Source: Deinococcus aerius (GTDB lineage: Bacteria; Deinococcota; Deinococci; Deinococcales; Deinococcaceae). From it: 64,000 nucleotides of DNA. Below, piece after piece: positions 28,642 to 35,849 of this stretch. The translations under genes were made by a program, and so were the position numbers. The stretch is taken from NCBI RefSeq assembly GCF_002897375.1, contig NZ_BFAG01000006.1, positions 72,001 to 136,000 of the forward strand, written 5' to 3'. Each line of letters starts with the position of its first letter. Position 1 is the stretch's first letter. The notes below the pieces were generated by a model, which worked only from the letters and a program-made list of their open reading frames with translations, was not told the DNA's origin and did no database searches.

Positions 28642-29222
28642 TAGCTAGCAGCTCCCTTCAGTTCGGCGTCGAACGCGGCGTTGATCGCGGTCGCGTCCTT
28701 GCTCTCGACCGCGCGGTCGAGGTTGGTGGGGGCCGAGGTTTGCAGGCCGCCGCCGCCGTTCGGCGCGGTGGCCGTGCTCACGCCCTCGGGGGCGAGGAAG
28801 GCGTAGCGCCCGATGATCTTTTCCACATCGGGGTTGCCGTCCTTGTCCTTCAGGTCATCGGTCAGCAGCCGCAGGGCCGCCTCCGGGTCGCGCACCTTGC
28901 CCGCCAGGGCGGCAAGCTGGGTGCTCCGGGCCGCCTCACCCTTGAGGCTTTCGTTCTCGCCCTTCAGGGTGCCGTTCTCGGCCTCCAGGGCGGCGATGCG
29001 CTGCTCCATCTCCTGCTGCTTCGTGCTGTCCACTTGTCCCTCCAGGTCCTGCACGCGCTGTTGCAGGGTCGTGTTCTTCGCCTCGCTGGCCTCCAGCAGG
29101 CCGGTCAACCGCGCGATCTCCCGGGCCGCCGACCGATCGACGAAGGCCGGGGCGTTTGGGCTCGGGGTCTCCGTCGTCGCGGGGGCGTCGGCGGGCTTGG
29201 GGTTGGGTTCGGGTGCCGTCAT
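28641..29222 (-). CDS. Capsid scaffold protein
   Basis: A 193-residue acidic protein. A Pro/Ala/Thr-rich N-terminus is followed by a long coiled coil (about 33-100, with heptads in L-L-E-A-S-E-A-K-N-T-T-L-Q and L-E-A-E-N-G-T-L-K) and a C-terminal helix likely to bind capsid. The location just upstream of the capsid gene is the usual one. A GGAGGT ribosome-binding site precedes the ATG. It is the first gene of the second late operon, about 195 bases after the candidate promoter. Confidence 0.85.
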   Translation of the reverse strand: MTAPEPNPKPADAPATTETPSPNAPAFVDRSAAREIARLTGLLEASEAKNTTLQQRVQDLEGQVDSTKQQEMEQRIAALEAENGTLKGENESLKGEAARSTQLAALAGKVRDPEAALRLLTDDLKDKDGNPDVEKIIGRYAFLAPEGVSTATAPNGGGGLQTSAPTNLDRAVESKDATAINAAFDAELKGAAS

Positions 29223-29244
29223 GGGGACCTCCGGGGCCAGAAGT

Positions 29245-29276
29245 CACTCAGAGGCCCGTGAAGGCCCCTCGGAGTG
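29245..29276 (-). promoter_or_regulatory. Imperfect hairpin just upstream of the scaffold ribosome-binding site
   Basis: CACTC...GAGTG arms (about 29245-29257 and 29262-29276) can pair with a few mismatches. It would lie in the 5' untranslated region of the capsid operon message. A role in translation or stability is only a possibility. Confidence 0.3.
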
Positions 29277-29360
29277 CGGGAAGGGTGTGGGATACCACCC
29301 GGGAATGCGCTGCCTTGAATTAAGGGAAATCTGAGGCGGGAACCGGGCCCACCAGACGGC

Positions 29361-29389
29361 GCACCCCCGCCTCGGGTGGGCGGGGGTGC
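29361..29389 (-). promoter_or_regulatory. Strong hairpin in 5' leader of capsid operon
   Basis: GCACCCCCGCC (29361-29371) and GGCGGGGGTGC (29379-29389) form an 11-bp perfect stem with a 7-base loop. It lies about 30 bases downstream of the expected start of the candidate late promoter, with no T-run. It may therefore protect the 5' end of the message or attenuate transcription. It could alternatively end transcription of the moron upstream. Confidence 0.5.
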
Positions 29390-29410
29390 GCGGCGGGTGC
29401 TTCTCGCTCA

Positions 29411-29467
29411 GGTCGGGATGCTGACAGGCTAGCGTGGGGGACGGACGCGGCGCCTACAGGGCTGTAG
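29411..29467 (-). promoter_or_regulatory. Candidate activator-dependent late promoter 2 (capsid/tail operon)
   Basis: Read on the minus strand: dyad CTACAGCCCTGTAG (29467-29454), 22 bases, then TAGCCT (29431-29426) followed by a conserved downstream box to 29411. A second copy at 35383-35439 has the same dyad, exactly the same 22-base spacing and 20 of 21 identical bases in the box containing TAGCCT. With TAGCCT as -10, the dyad is centred near -41.5, where class II activators bind. No -35 hexamer is seen. Confidence 0.72.
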
Positions 29468-29469
29468 GG

Positions 29470-29865
29470 CTACCGGAGCTTGAGCAGCGCCTCTTTGTAC
29501 CTCAGCGCCTGCGCCTCAGGCAGGTCCCCGTTGATCTGGACCACGATGTTCTTGTGGACGAACACCCACGAGTAGAACAGGGCGCTCTGCTTGCCAAGGT
29601 CAATGTACGTGTTTGCCAGCCGCCGACGCTCCGCCGCGTTGGGCACGTCGAAGATCCGCCCCCCGTTGTCCGCGCCCAGCGAGGGAATCAGGAAGCGCAC
29701 GCCCTTCCCAACGTAGGGCGCGACCCCGTAATCCTGCGGTCCCATCCGCTTCGGCGTCTTCACCTCCAGCTTCGCGGCGGCAAACGCCTTGACCACCTGA
29801 TCGGTCGTGATCGCCGCGCCGGACGTGAACAGGGCCAGCAGGCCCACCATCAGGAGGTTTCGCAT
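29470..29865 (-). CDS. Secreted/periplasmic protein, probable moron
   Basis: A 131-residue protein with a signal peptide (M-R-N-L-L-M-V-G-L-L-A-L-F-T-S-G-A-A, about 1-18) and a mature part of about 113 residues with no known motif (T-T-D-Q-V-V-K-A-F near its start). It interrupts the structural gene order between the MuF-type gene and the scaffold gene. It has its own host-style promoter (TACGCT 8 bases before the ATG), so it is likely expressed in the lysogen. It may alter the host surface or serve the host; the function is unknown. Confidence 0.7.
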   Translation of the reverse strand: MRNLLMVGLLALFTSGAAITTDQVVKAFAAAKLEVKTPKRMGPQDYGVAPYVGKGVRFLIPSLGADNGGRIFDVPNAAERRRLANTYIDLGKQSALFYSWVFVHKNIVVQINGDLPEAQALRYKEALLKLR

Positions 29866-29873
29866 GATGGGCC

Positions 29874-29879
29874 AGCGTA
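29874..29879 (-). promoter_or_regulatory. -10 element of leaderless moron promoter
   Basis: On the minus strand TACGCT lies 8 bases before the ATG at 29865, with no ribosome-binding site in between. It is the same hexamer and nearly the same spacing as before the host acetyltransferase gene. Confidence 0.5.
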
Positions 29880-29908
29880 TCTACCCACCTGTGACCGCCC
29901 CGTGAGGG

Positions 29909-30679
29909 TCAGGCTGTGGTCTGCCCGGGCGGGAGCGCCAAGGCCACGCACCGGCAGTTGATGGGCTCCCCCGGGTGGCCGTCCGCAGGCGGCTTGTTCC
30001 AGGCGAACACCTTCCCGTTCCGCGCCTTGTGCTCGGGCCTCACTCGGTCGTCCGAGGCGCTGCGCCAGATGTAGTGGGTGCAGCCCGCCTCCTTCTGACT
30101 CTCGCGCATGGCGAAGCCCGCGGCGTTGCCCACCTCGTTCCGGGCGATCAGCGTGGCCCGCGAGCGGCTGACGCTGGCGCGGTCCCGGATACGCCGGGTA
30201 ATCTGGTCGATCCCCTGCCCGCGTTCCAGCCCGTCGCGGATCGCCGCCTGCACCTCCTTCCGCAGTTGAGGCGGCTCGCCCCCCCAGAACTCCCGCATCC
30301 GTGCCTCGGCGTGCTGCATGTACCGGAGTTGCAGCGTGGCCGGGACCGTGAAGGCGTCCGTGACGACCTGCGAGGCCGCGAACATCTCGGCCGTGCCGGT
30401 GATCCCGCTCTGCACCGCACCGCGCACCGCCTGCGCCAGGTCGTCCGGGGCCTCCCCGAGAATCCCGGCGGCCACGTCCCACGCCTCCATCAGCCGGTCC
30501 ATGTACCGCGCACGGGCGAGCGGGCTGTCCTCCTCGGTGGCCGCCCGCAGCAGGGCGATCAGCCCCGCGAGGTCGAGGCTGCCGTACAGCCGCACGACCG
30601 CCCGGATGGCCTGCGCCTCCAGCACGTTCCCACGTTTCTCCAGGTCCCGCAGGATGCGCTCGATCACCCGGTCGCTCAT
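29909..30679 (-). CDS. Minor head protein, Mu gpF/SPP1 gp7 family
   Basis: A 256-residue protein. The C-terminal half has the family pattern: A-R-N-E-V-G-N-A-A (about 172-180), then W-R-S-A-S-D-D-R-V-R-P-E-H (about 198-210) and H-P-G-E-P-I-N-C-R-C at the end. This His/Cys-containing module is typical of the MuF domain, which joins portal and capsid and may be injected. It overlaps the portal gene end (ATGA), the usual order. No toxin domain is fused. Confidence 0.9.
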   Translation of the reverse strand: MSDRVIERILRDLEKRGNVLEAQAIRAVVRLYGSLDLAGLIALLRAATEEDSPLARARYMDRLMEAWDVAAGILGEAPDDLAQAVRGAVQSGITGTAEMFAASQVVTDAFTVPATLQLRYMQHAEARMREFWGGEPPQLRKEVQAAIRDGLERGQGIDQITRRIRDRASVSRSRATLIARNEVGNAAGFAMRESQKEAGCTHYIWRSASDDRVRPEHKARNGKVFAWNKPPADGHPGEPINCRCVALALPPGQTTA

Positions 30680-32010
30680 GCGCCCTCAACCCGGGGCGGG
30701 GCCAGGGCGTCCTCCTCCGCGAGTGCCGCGTCGATGTGCGCCTGGGTAATCTGCGAGACGCCCAGCGACTGGAGCCCGGAGAGCCAGGCGGAGCGGGGCA
30801 GCCCGGCCTTGAACTCCTCCAGCAGCATCTTGCGTTCGTTCATCACGTCCCGGGTAAAGCGCGGTTCCAGCGTCACCCGGTAGCCGGGCCGCAGCTCCGC
30901 CGGTTTCATCGCCGCCCCCAGCTCGTGCGTCTCGGTCAGGGCGTCCCCGATGCTCGCCGCGATGCTCTCGACGGACTCGGTGTACGCCTCGCGCTTCTCC
31001 TGGAGGGCGTCCCCGGAGAGGTCGCCCCCGGTGTCGGGCATGTTCATGGCGTCGCGCACGTCGGCCCGCGCCGCGGCCTCCTGGTCCCGGTACTCGGAGA
31101 GGACCACCGGGTCGAGGCGCTCGTAGCTGCCGCCGCCGTCGAGCAGCCGCACCACGTTCACCCCCACCTTCTTGAGTTCCTTGAGGAGCGGGTGGTTCGG
31201 GTTGTCCTTTGCCAGTTGGAAGAGCTGGTCACTCTTGACCAGGCGTTCCTCGAAGCCGCCGCGCGTGGCGATGAAGGCGAGCAGCACGGCGAACTTCAGG
31301 AACCGGCGGAAGGCGGGCACCGCCGTCTGCGCGATCCCCTCGGGGAGCCGGTCCGAGTCGCGGCCCACGATGCGGAAGGCGACGGGCAGCCGGTCCTTCA
31401 CGGCCTGCGGGTAGGACTCCGGCGTCTTCGCCGCGTACTTGCCCCACTCCTCCAGGCCGGAATACACCTCCAGCAGCCCCGGCGAGTAGCGCCGCACCTC
31501 GTACAGGACCTTGTCACCCACCTTGCCCGACGTGATCTGGAGCAGGCCCAGGACCTCGCTCACGTCGCCGGGCTCGTAGATCGGCCACAGGAAGCCCGCC
31601 AGGGTCGTCACCCGGAAGCGTCCGTCCGCCGTGACGTGGGGGAAGTAGGCGAACTTCCCGCTCACGAGGGCGTCGGTCGTCGCGTCCTGCACCAGGTCGC
31701 GCCCGCGCGAGTTCAGGAACGCACCCGGCGAGACCGCCTCATCCGGCTCGCTGCCCTCGCCCTCCCACTCCCAGTTCAGCTCCCCGCGGGTGAGCGCCCG
31801 GACGTACCGGGTCACGCCCTGCTGCAGGAAGTTGGGCACGTCCTTGTTCGCCTTCAACAGGTTGGTGTCCACGCCGGGGAAGAGCTGGGCGATCATCGCC
31901 TCGATGCCTCCACCCCCGATGGCCTGCCGGGCGTCGGACTCGGCCTGCCAGATGCTGGCGATCTGGCCCATCTGGTCCTGCACGAGGGCCGTCAGGTTCG
32001 GTGCGTCCAT
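30676..32010 (-). CDS. Portal protein
   Basis: A 444-residue protein between the large terminase and the MuF-type protein. It has the expected helical N-terminus, a long wing region, and a C-terminal stretch after about 330 with D-M-N-M-P-D-T-G-G-D-L-S-G-D-A-L, matching the S-G-x-A-L segment of portal proteins of the SPP1/HK97 type. A GGAGG ribosome-binding site precedes the ATG. It forms the dodecameric gate for DNA packaging and ejection. Confidence 0.87.
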   Translation of the reverse strand: MDAPNLTALVQDQMGQIASIWQAESDARQAIGGGGIEAMIAQLFPGVDTNLLKANKDVPNFLQQGVTRYVRALTRGELNWEWEGEGSEPDEAVSPGAFLNSRGRDLVQDATTDALVSGKFAYFPHVTADGRFRVTTLAGFLWPIYEPGDVSEVLGLLQITSGKVGDKVLYEVRRYSPGLLEVYSGLEEWGKYAAKTPESYPQAVKDRLPVAFRIVGRDSDRLPEGIAQTAVPAFRRFLKFAVLLAFIATRGGFEERLVKSDQLFQLAKDNPNHPLLKELKKVGVNVVRLLDGGGSYERLDPVVLSEYRDQEAAARADVRDAMNMPDTGGDLSGDALQEKREAYTESVESIAASIGDALTETHELGAAMKPAELRPGYRVTLEPRFTRDVMNERKMLLEEFKAGLPRSAWLSGLQSLGVSQITQAHIDAALAEEDALAPPRVEGA

Positions 32011-32020
32011 GCAGCCCTCC

Positions 32021-33364
32021 TCATAGGGTGATGATCCCGCCGGTCGGCGTCACGCTCTGCGCGTGCAGCGCCAGGGCCAGCGCCCAGAACTCGTCCGCGT
32101 GCCCCTTGTCGGTGGCCGCCGCGTCGTACCGCATGTGGTTGGAAGCCGTGCGCTGCATCCGAACCGCGTGCAGCGCCTCGCGCAGGTCCTCGTCGTCGGG
32201 GATGGCGACGCTGCGGTCCTCGAAGGCCCGCTTGAGCGTCACCGCCAGGTCTTCCTTCACGGCCCCGTTGAACTTGATCGCCTCCACCTTGCTGCCGAAC
32301 GCCTCGCGGGCCTCCTTGCCCATCTGCTCGCCCGGGCCGGTCGCGTCGATGCACACGCGGCGGGCGAGCGGGATCAGGCCGAACACCAGGCCGCGGGCCT
32401 CCGCCACGCTGGGCTTCTTCAGGCGGATGATCGCCCGCGTCCAGGTCCGGCCCGCCACACGCTCGACCACGTAGACCACGAAGAGGTGCCGCTCCCACGC
32501 GATGTCCACCCCGATGTACACCTCGCCCGTGAGATTGGCGAGGTTGCCGGGGAACTCGACCGTCGCCCCGGCCTGCACGCAGGAGGCGATGAGCTGGTAG
32601 GGCAGGAAGACGGTGTCCTCGTCCACCCACTTGAGCATGAACTCCTGCTCCCAGGCCAGCTCATTGTTGATGCTGCGCCGGAGCTGCTCGGGGTCCACAT
32701 CCAGCCCCTCGCCCACCGCGTCGAGGATGTTGACCTTGTGGGCGGACCACTCCCCGGGTAGGGCCAGCCCGTTCACGTCGTCGTAGGCCCGGTCCCACAG
32801 GTCGCGGAACTGGCCCTGGAGCTTGGGTGTGCTCATCACCCGCAGGCGGTAACGCTTGAAGCGGGTGATGATCGGGAAAAGCGAGGTCCAGATTTCCCGG
32901 TTCTTGAGCAGGATGTCGAACTCGTCCAGGAAGACGTGCCCGGAGAAGCCGCGGGCGGTGTCCGGGTTGGCCGGGATGAACAGGTGTTGGCTCCCGTTGG
33001 GCAGGCTGATCTCCAGCAGCTTGTATTCCTCGCCGCTGTCCGGGGACTGCCAGATGTCCTCGCGCTCCTCAATGTCCTGCGCGGCCAGCCGCAGCGCCGT
33101 AAGGTGCATCTTCGCCTTGTCCCGCAGCTCCCGTGCCTGCCGCTCACCGCTGGACATGTATATGAACTTGTCCTTTTGGCGCACGGACATGATCGAGTAT
33201 TCGAGCGTGCTGGCAAAGCTCTTGCCCGTCTGGCGGCTCCACATGCCGATCTTGAAGCGGCTGCTGTCGTTCACCCACCGCTTCTGATACGGCATGAGGA
33301 TGCCCTTGCGCTTCAGGGCCTTCGCTTGCGCCGTCTCAGGCGGTTGGGGCAGGTTCAGGGTCAT
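32021..33364 (-). CDS. Terminase large subunit
   Basis: A 447-residue DNA-packaging motor. The ATPase part shows Walker A S-R-Q-T-G-K-S (43-49) and Walker B V-F-L-D-E-F-D (144-150); the nuclease part shows acidic residues in G-V-D-I-A-W (Asp287), C-I-D-A-T-G (Asp340) and D-K-G-H-A-D-E-F-W near the C-terminus. The ATG at 33364 is preferred because GAGGAG lies 10 bases upstream; the ATG six codons earlier overlaps that site. Mu-like phages package by headful from the repressor end, taking flanking host DNA. Confidence 0.93.
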   Translation of the reverse strand: MTLNLPQPPETAQAKALKRKGILMPYQKRWVNDSSRFKIGMWSRQTGKSFASTLEYSIMSVRQKDKFIYMSSGERQARELRDKAKMHLTALRLAAQDIEEREDIWQSPDSGEEYKLLEISLPNGSQHLFIPANPDTARGFSGHVFLDEFDILLKNREIWTSLFPIITRFKRYRLRVMSTPKLQGQFRDLWDRAYDDVNGLALPGEWSAHKVNILDAVGEGLDVDPEQLRRSINNELAWEQEFMLKWVDEDTVFLPYQLIASCVQAGATVEFPGNLANLTGEVYIGVDIAWERHLFVVYVVERVAGRTWTRAIIRLKKPSVAEARGLVFGLIPLARRVCIDATGPGEQMGKEAREAFGSKVEAIKFNGAVKEDLAVTLKRAFEDRSVAIPDDEDLREALHAVRMQRTASNHMRYDAAATDKGHADEFWALALALHAQSVTPTGGIITL

Positions 33365-33950
33365 CCGCCGGGGGCTCCTCATCGATCAGGCCGTACACGT
33401 CGCGGAGGATGACCTGGAGGGTTTCCTCACTGATGCCCGCGTTGCGGCCCGTGCTGGCGAGCTTCTTGCCCGCTTCCTTGACCTTCTCGCGGCTGAAGGC
33501 CACCTCAGTCTTCTTCACCTTCAGCAGCGTCTCAATGGCCCGCACGACGCCGCCGATGGCCCCCTTCTGCGTGAGGTCGAGGTTCGCCCCGTCAAGCGCC
33601 CGGATCGCCTTGTTCACCAGCATGTTGAGGAAGGCCGTCTCCATGCCGAGCACCTGGCCGGTCGCCTGCGCGATGGCCTCGACCTGGCGCTGCGCCTCAA
33701 TGGCCCCGAGCACGTCGGGCATGAGGTGGTCACCCTTGTGGCGGGACAACCCCGCCTTGCTGATCTGGAGGCCGTGCGCGGCGGCCCAGTCGATGATCTC
33801 CTCATAGCTGAGGCGCTCGCCCGACTCCTCATCCACCTCTTTCCCCATCAGCCGGAGGTCGATGCCCTGCCGGATGGAGGAGCTGCACACCTTGCACTTC
33901 GGGCGCAGCAGGGCGCTGATGTCGTAATCCACTTTGCCCTCCTGACTCAC
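33336..33950 (-). CDS. Putative terminase small subunit
   Basis: A 204-residue protein ahead of the large terminase gene, overlapping it by about 30 bases. N-terminal C-K-V-C (about 19-22) could hold a metal, followed by an HTH-like stretch (Y-E-E-I-I-D-W-A-A-A-H-G-L-Q-I-S-K-A-G-L-S-R-H-K) and helical oligomerisation segments. The HTH-like region and position fit the DNA-recognition subunit, as DUF3486/gp27-type proteins do in Mu-like phages. It starts with GTG overlapping the upstream stop. Confidence 0.7.
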   Translation of the reverse strand: MSQEGKVDYDISALLRPKCKVCSSSIRQGIDLRLMGKEVDEESGERLSYEEIIDWAAAHGLQISKAGLSRHKGDHLMPDVLGAIEAQRQVEAIAQATGQVLGMETAFLNMLVNKAIRALDGANLDLTQKGAIGGVVRAIETLLKVKKTEVAFSREKVKEAGKKLASTGRNAGISEETLQVILRDVYGLIDEEPPADDPEPAPTA

Positions 33951-34228
33951 GGGCCGCCCGGGGTCGCTGGCGCCTGGAGCGACCCTCTCTCCTGGTCGAT
34001 CTGGTGAATCAGCGTCCGGTTCAGGTTGAGGGCGACCAGCGTGCTGATGCTGATGATCAGCGAGACCGCAACCAGCACGGCCAGGATGCTGATGAGCGGA
34101 GCCGTCCAGCGCCGCAGGTAGCCCAGCTCTAGCTCCAGCTTCTGGAGCCCCGTCAGGGTGGTGATTTGCAGGGCATCGACCTGATCGGCCACGTCTCTCA
34201 ACGCCGCGTCCCGCTGCCGCTCATCCAC
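33947..34228 (-). CDS. Small single-pass membrane protein
   Basis: A 93-residue protein with a GTG start. A helical N-terminal 40 residues (Q-K-L-E-L-E-L-G-Y-L) precedes one membrane helix (about 43-68). Proteins of this kind between regulators and terminase in Mu-like phages can be holin-related or spanin-like, but nothing decides here. It starts 3 bases after the upstream stop. Confidence 0.6.
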   Translation of the reverse strand: MDERQRDAALRDVADQVDALQITTLTGLQKLELELGYLRRWTAPLISILAVLVAVSLIISISTLVALNLNRTLIHQIDQERGSLQAPATPGGP

Positions 34229-34230
34229 GG

Positions 34231-34584
34231 CTACCTGCGGGGCGGCAGCGCGATGCCCGGCTCAACCTGCGCCGCCCTGCGGTTCTCGTAGAGGTCAATG
34301 CCCTTCTGGGTGAGCTTGACGCAGTCATAGGTGGTGCGGTCATCCATGCCCCACTCCACCTCGACGTACCCGGCCCCCTCCAGCCAGTCCACCGCCCGGG
34401 TCAGGTCCTCCCGGGGTGGCATGGCCGCGCGCATGGTGAGGGTCGTTTCGAGCACCGTGCGGCTCAGCGTGCGGTTGTTGGCCGGGTCGGTCAGGCCCTC
34501 GTGCCAGGCCATGTAGAGGGTGGAGAGCACCACCCCACGGGTCATGCGGCGGTAGGCGTCGGCGGACGTTCCAGATAGGGCCAT
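34231..34584 (-). CDS. Small winged-helix-like phage protein
   Basis: A 117-residue protein with a GGAGG ribosome-binding site. Helices with T-R-G-V-V-L-S-T-L-Y-M-A-W-H-E-G-L, then L-T-R-A-V-D-W-L-E-G-A-G-Y-V-E-V-E-W and V-K-L-T-Q-K-G-I-D-L-Y, resemble a winged-helix fold where the wing follows 'L-E-x-x-G-Y'. Small proteins of this kind are common at this position in Mu-like phages. The DNA target, if any, is unknown. Confidence 0.6.
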   Translation of the reverse strand: MALSGTSADAYRRMTRGVVLSTLYMAWHEGLTDPANNRTLSRTVLETTLTMRAAMPPREDLTRAVDWLEGAGYVEVEWGMDDRTTYDCVKLTQKGIDLYENRRAAQVEPGIALPPRR

Positions 34585-34600
34585 AGAGCCTCCATTGGGA

Positions 34601-34626
34601 GCGCCCCTACTCGGGAGCAGGGGCGC
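34601..34626 (-). terminator. Hairpin after the gene ending at 34607
   Basis: GCGCCCCT (34601-34608) pairs with AGGGGCGC (34619-34626), 8 bp, 10-base loop, spanning the stop codon. No T-run follows, so it may stabilise or process the message rather than terminate it. Confidence 0.35.
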
Positions 34627-35032
34627 GTTCGGAATCGGGTTTGGGTCGGGGGGGCAGGCGCCGCAGCGCCCCCATCTTGGCGAGCCCGCGCCACAGCGCC
34701 GCGAACGCCTCGCGCTCGCCGTCCCGCATCGCCGGGGGGACCGGCTTCCAGAAGCGGCGCCCCTCCTGGTCGGTCTGCTCGACCAGCTCGTCGTGACGCA
34801 GCAAGTAGGCCATCACCCGCTCGCGCTCGCCCTCCGTGAGGAAGACCATCCGGGCCAGGCGCAGGCTGCGGTTGTCCACCTCGTACACGCCCAGGATGTT
34901 GAGCAGGCTGAGGGGATCGGGGTTGTAGGTTTCCACCGTCCCGACGAGCTGCACCTGGGCGTTCACCCAGTTGCTCGCCCGCATCCGCTGGGCCAGCATC
35001 ACCGGCCAGTCGCGGCGGGGAGGCGGGGCCAC
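34607..35032 (-). CDS. Phage protein, unknown function (start uncertain)
   Basis: The conserved-looking part is R-R-D-W-P-V-M-L-A-Q-R-M-R-A-S-N-W-V-N-A-Q-V onwards, with helical segments and a basic, Pro-rich end. The frame clearly extends as coding further upstream (a Pro/Ala-rich stretch) to the end of the zinc-finger gene at 35083, where only a CTG overlapping its TGA (35086-35084) is available. No start codon has a ribosome-binding site: GTG 35032, GTG 35002 and ATG 34999 are options. A 10-bp inverted repeat (about 35038-35066) sits in the segment. I report GTG 35032 as a compromise. Confidence 0.55.
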   Translation of the reverse strand: MAPPPRRDWPVMLAQRMRASNWVNAQVQLVGTVETYNPDPLSLLNILGVYEVDNRSLRLARMVFLTEGERERVMAYLLRHDELVEQTDQEGRRFWKPVPPAMRDGEREAFAALWRGLAKMGALRRLPPRPKPDSERAPAPE

Positions 35033-35082
35033 AGCAGCCGGAGGAGGCGCGGGGGCCTCCTCCGGTGCGGGGGGGTCGAGCT

Positions 35083-35361
35083 TCAGGAGTCGTCGAACAG
35101 AGTGGGTTGTGATCTGTTTGCGGGGGCGGACGGGAGGTACTGGCGAAGCTGGGCCGTGTCCATCAGCACCGGGGGGCCGTCCTGCGGGAGGTACGCCTCC
35201 AGTGTCTCCCGGCGTTGCCGATACCGCTCGCACGTCGGATTGATGCAAACCCTGTACCTCCTGTAGATGAGCTGCCCGTCCGCGTCCTCGCCCACGCTCT
35301 CGGTGCCGGTGGGAAGGACGATGGTGTCCTCCTGGCACACGTCACAGGGCAGTCCGGCCAC
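35083..35361 (-). CDS. Ogr/Delta-like zinc-finger protein, candidate late activator
   Basis: A 92-residue protein with a GTG start. Cys6, Cys9, Cys39 and Cys44 give C-x2-C-x29-C-x4-C, with Y-R-V-C-I-N-P-T-C-E-R-Y after the second knuckle. In the P2 Ogr/Delta late activators as I know them, the pattern is C-x2-C-x22-C-x4-C with a C-Q-N-x-x-C knuckle; the long spacer differs. It is the first gene behind candidate late promoter 1, so it could activate its own operon and the capsid operon. The C-terminus Q-P-T-L-F-D-D resembles a beta-clamp-binding peptide. Confidence 0.62.
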   Translation of the reverse strand: MAGLPCDVCQEDTIVLPTGTESVGEDADGQLIYRRYRVCINPTCERYRQRRETLEAYLPQDGPPVLMDTAQLRQYLPSAPANRSQPTLFDDS

Positions 35362-35363
35362 CG

Positions 35364-35849
35364 TCAGTGGCCCTCGCGGACGGGTCGGGATGCTGGCAGG
35401 CTACCGGATGATTCGAGCGCGTCGTCTACAGGGCTGTAGCCCTCCTGGGCGCTGTCCTGTGCGGTTGCGGCAACCCTACCACGCTCCGCCGAGAGTGTAA
35501 CCATCCGCATCATCACGGCGACGAGGAGGACGCGCTCCTCGCCCACGGCCCGGGCCACCTGGAAGGGCGTCTCACCGGGGTGCAGGGCCACGCGGAGGCG
35601 CACGCGGTCGATCAGGGGGATGGAAGGGTTCTTCTGGATAGCCTCCAGGACGACGGGGAGCCGCCGCATCATCTCGGTCGCCCGCTGCATCGCTGCCGCA
35701 AGCCCCTCAAACGCCCGCTTGACGACCTGCGCGAGGGAGACTCCCGGCCGCAGTGACCGCCGCAGCCGACGCTCCGCCCCCTTGCGGCGGGACTGGTAGT
35801 AGCGCTGTCCGGCGCGGACGGCGTTGTGGGCGACCTGGTGGTTGCTCAC
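35364..35849 (-). CDS. Basic phage protein, candidate regulator at the position of Mu C
   Basis: A 161-residue protein with a GTG start overlapping the upstream stop (GTGA). The N-terminal third is very basic (R-R-K-G-A-E-R-R-L-R-R-S-L-R). The stretch H-P-G-E-T-P-F-Q-V-A-R-A-V-G-E-E-R-V-L-L-V-A-V-M-M-R (about 90-115) could be a helix-turn-helix. It lies immediately upstream of late promoter 1, where Mu has its activator C, and the promoter overlaps its 3' end. No clear homology to Mor/C is seen; a regulatory role is inference. Confidence 0.55.
   Translation of the reverse strand: MSNHQVAHNAVRAGQRYYQSRRKGAERRLRRSLRPGVSLAQVVKRAFEGLAAAMQRATEMMRRLPVVLEAIQKNPSIPLIDRVRLRVALHPGETPFQVARAVGEERVLLVAVMMRMVTLSAERGRVAATAQDSAQEGYSPVDDALESSGSLPASRPVREGH
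35383..35439 (-). promoter_or_regulatory. Candidate activator-dependent late promoter 1 (terminase/portal operon)
   Basis: Minus strand: dyad CTACAGCCCTGTAG (35439-35426), 22 bases, TAGCCT (35403-35398), then the conserved box to 35383. Compared with the copy at 29411-29467 the dyad is identical, the spacing identical, and the -10/downstream box differs at one base. It lies within the 3' end of the gene at 35364-35849 and about 20-30 bases before the Ogr-like gene. Confidence 0.72.

Noticed and set aside
29909..30679. A polymorphic toxin fused to the MuF domain
   Set aside because: The protein ends directly after the MuF motif; there is no C-terminal toxin extension or adjacent immunity gene.
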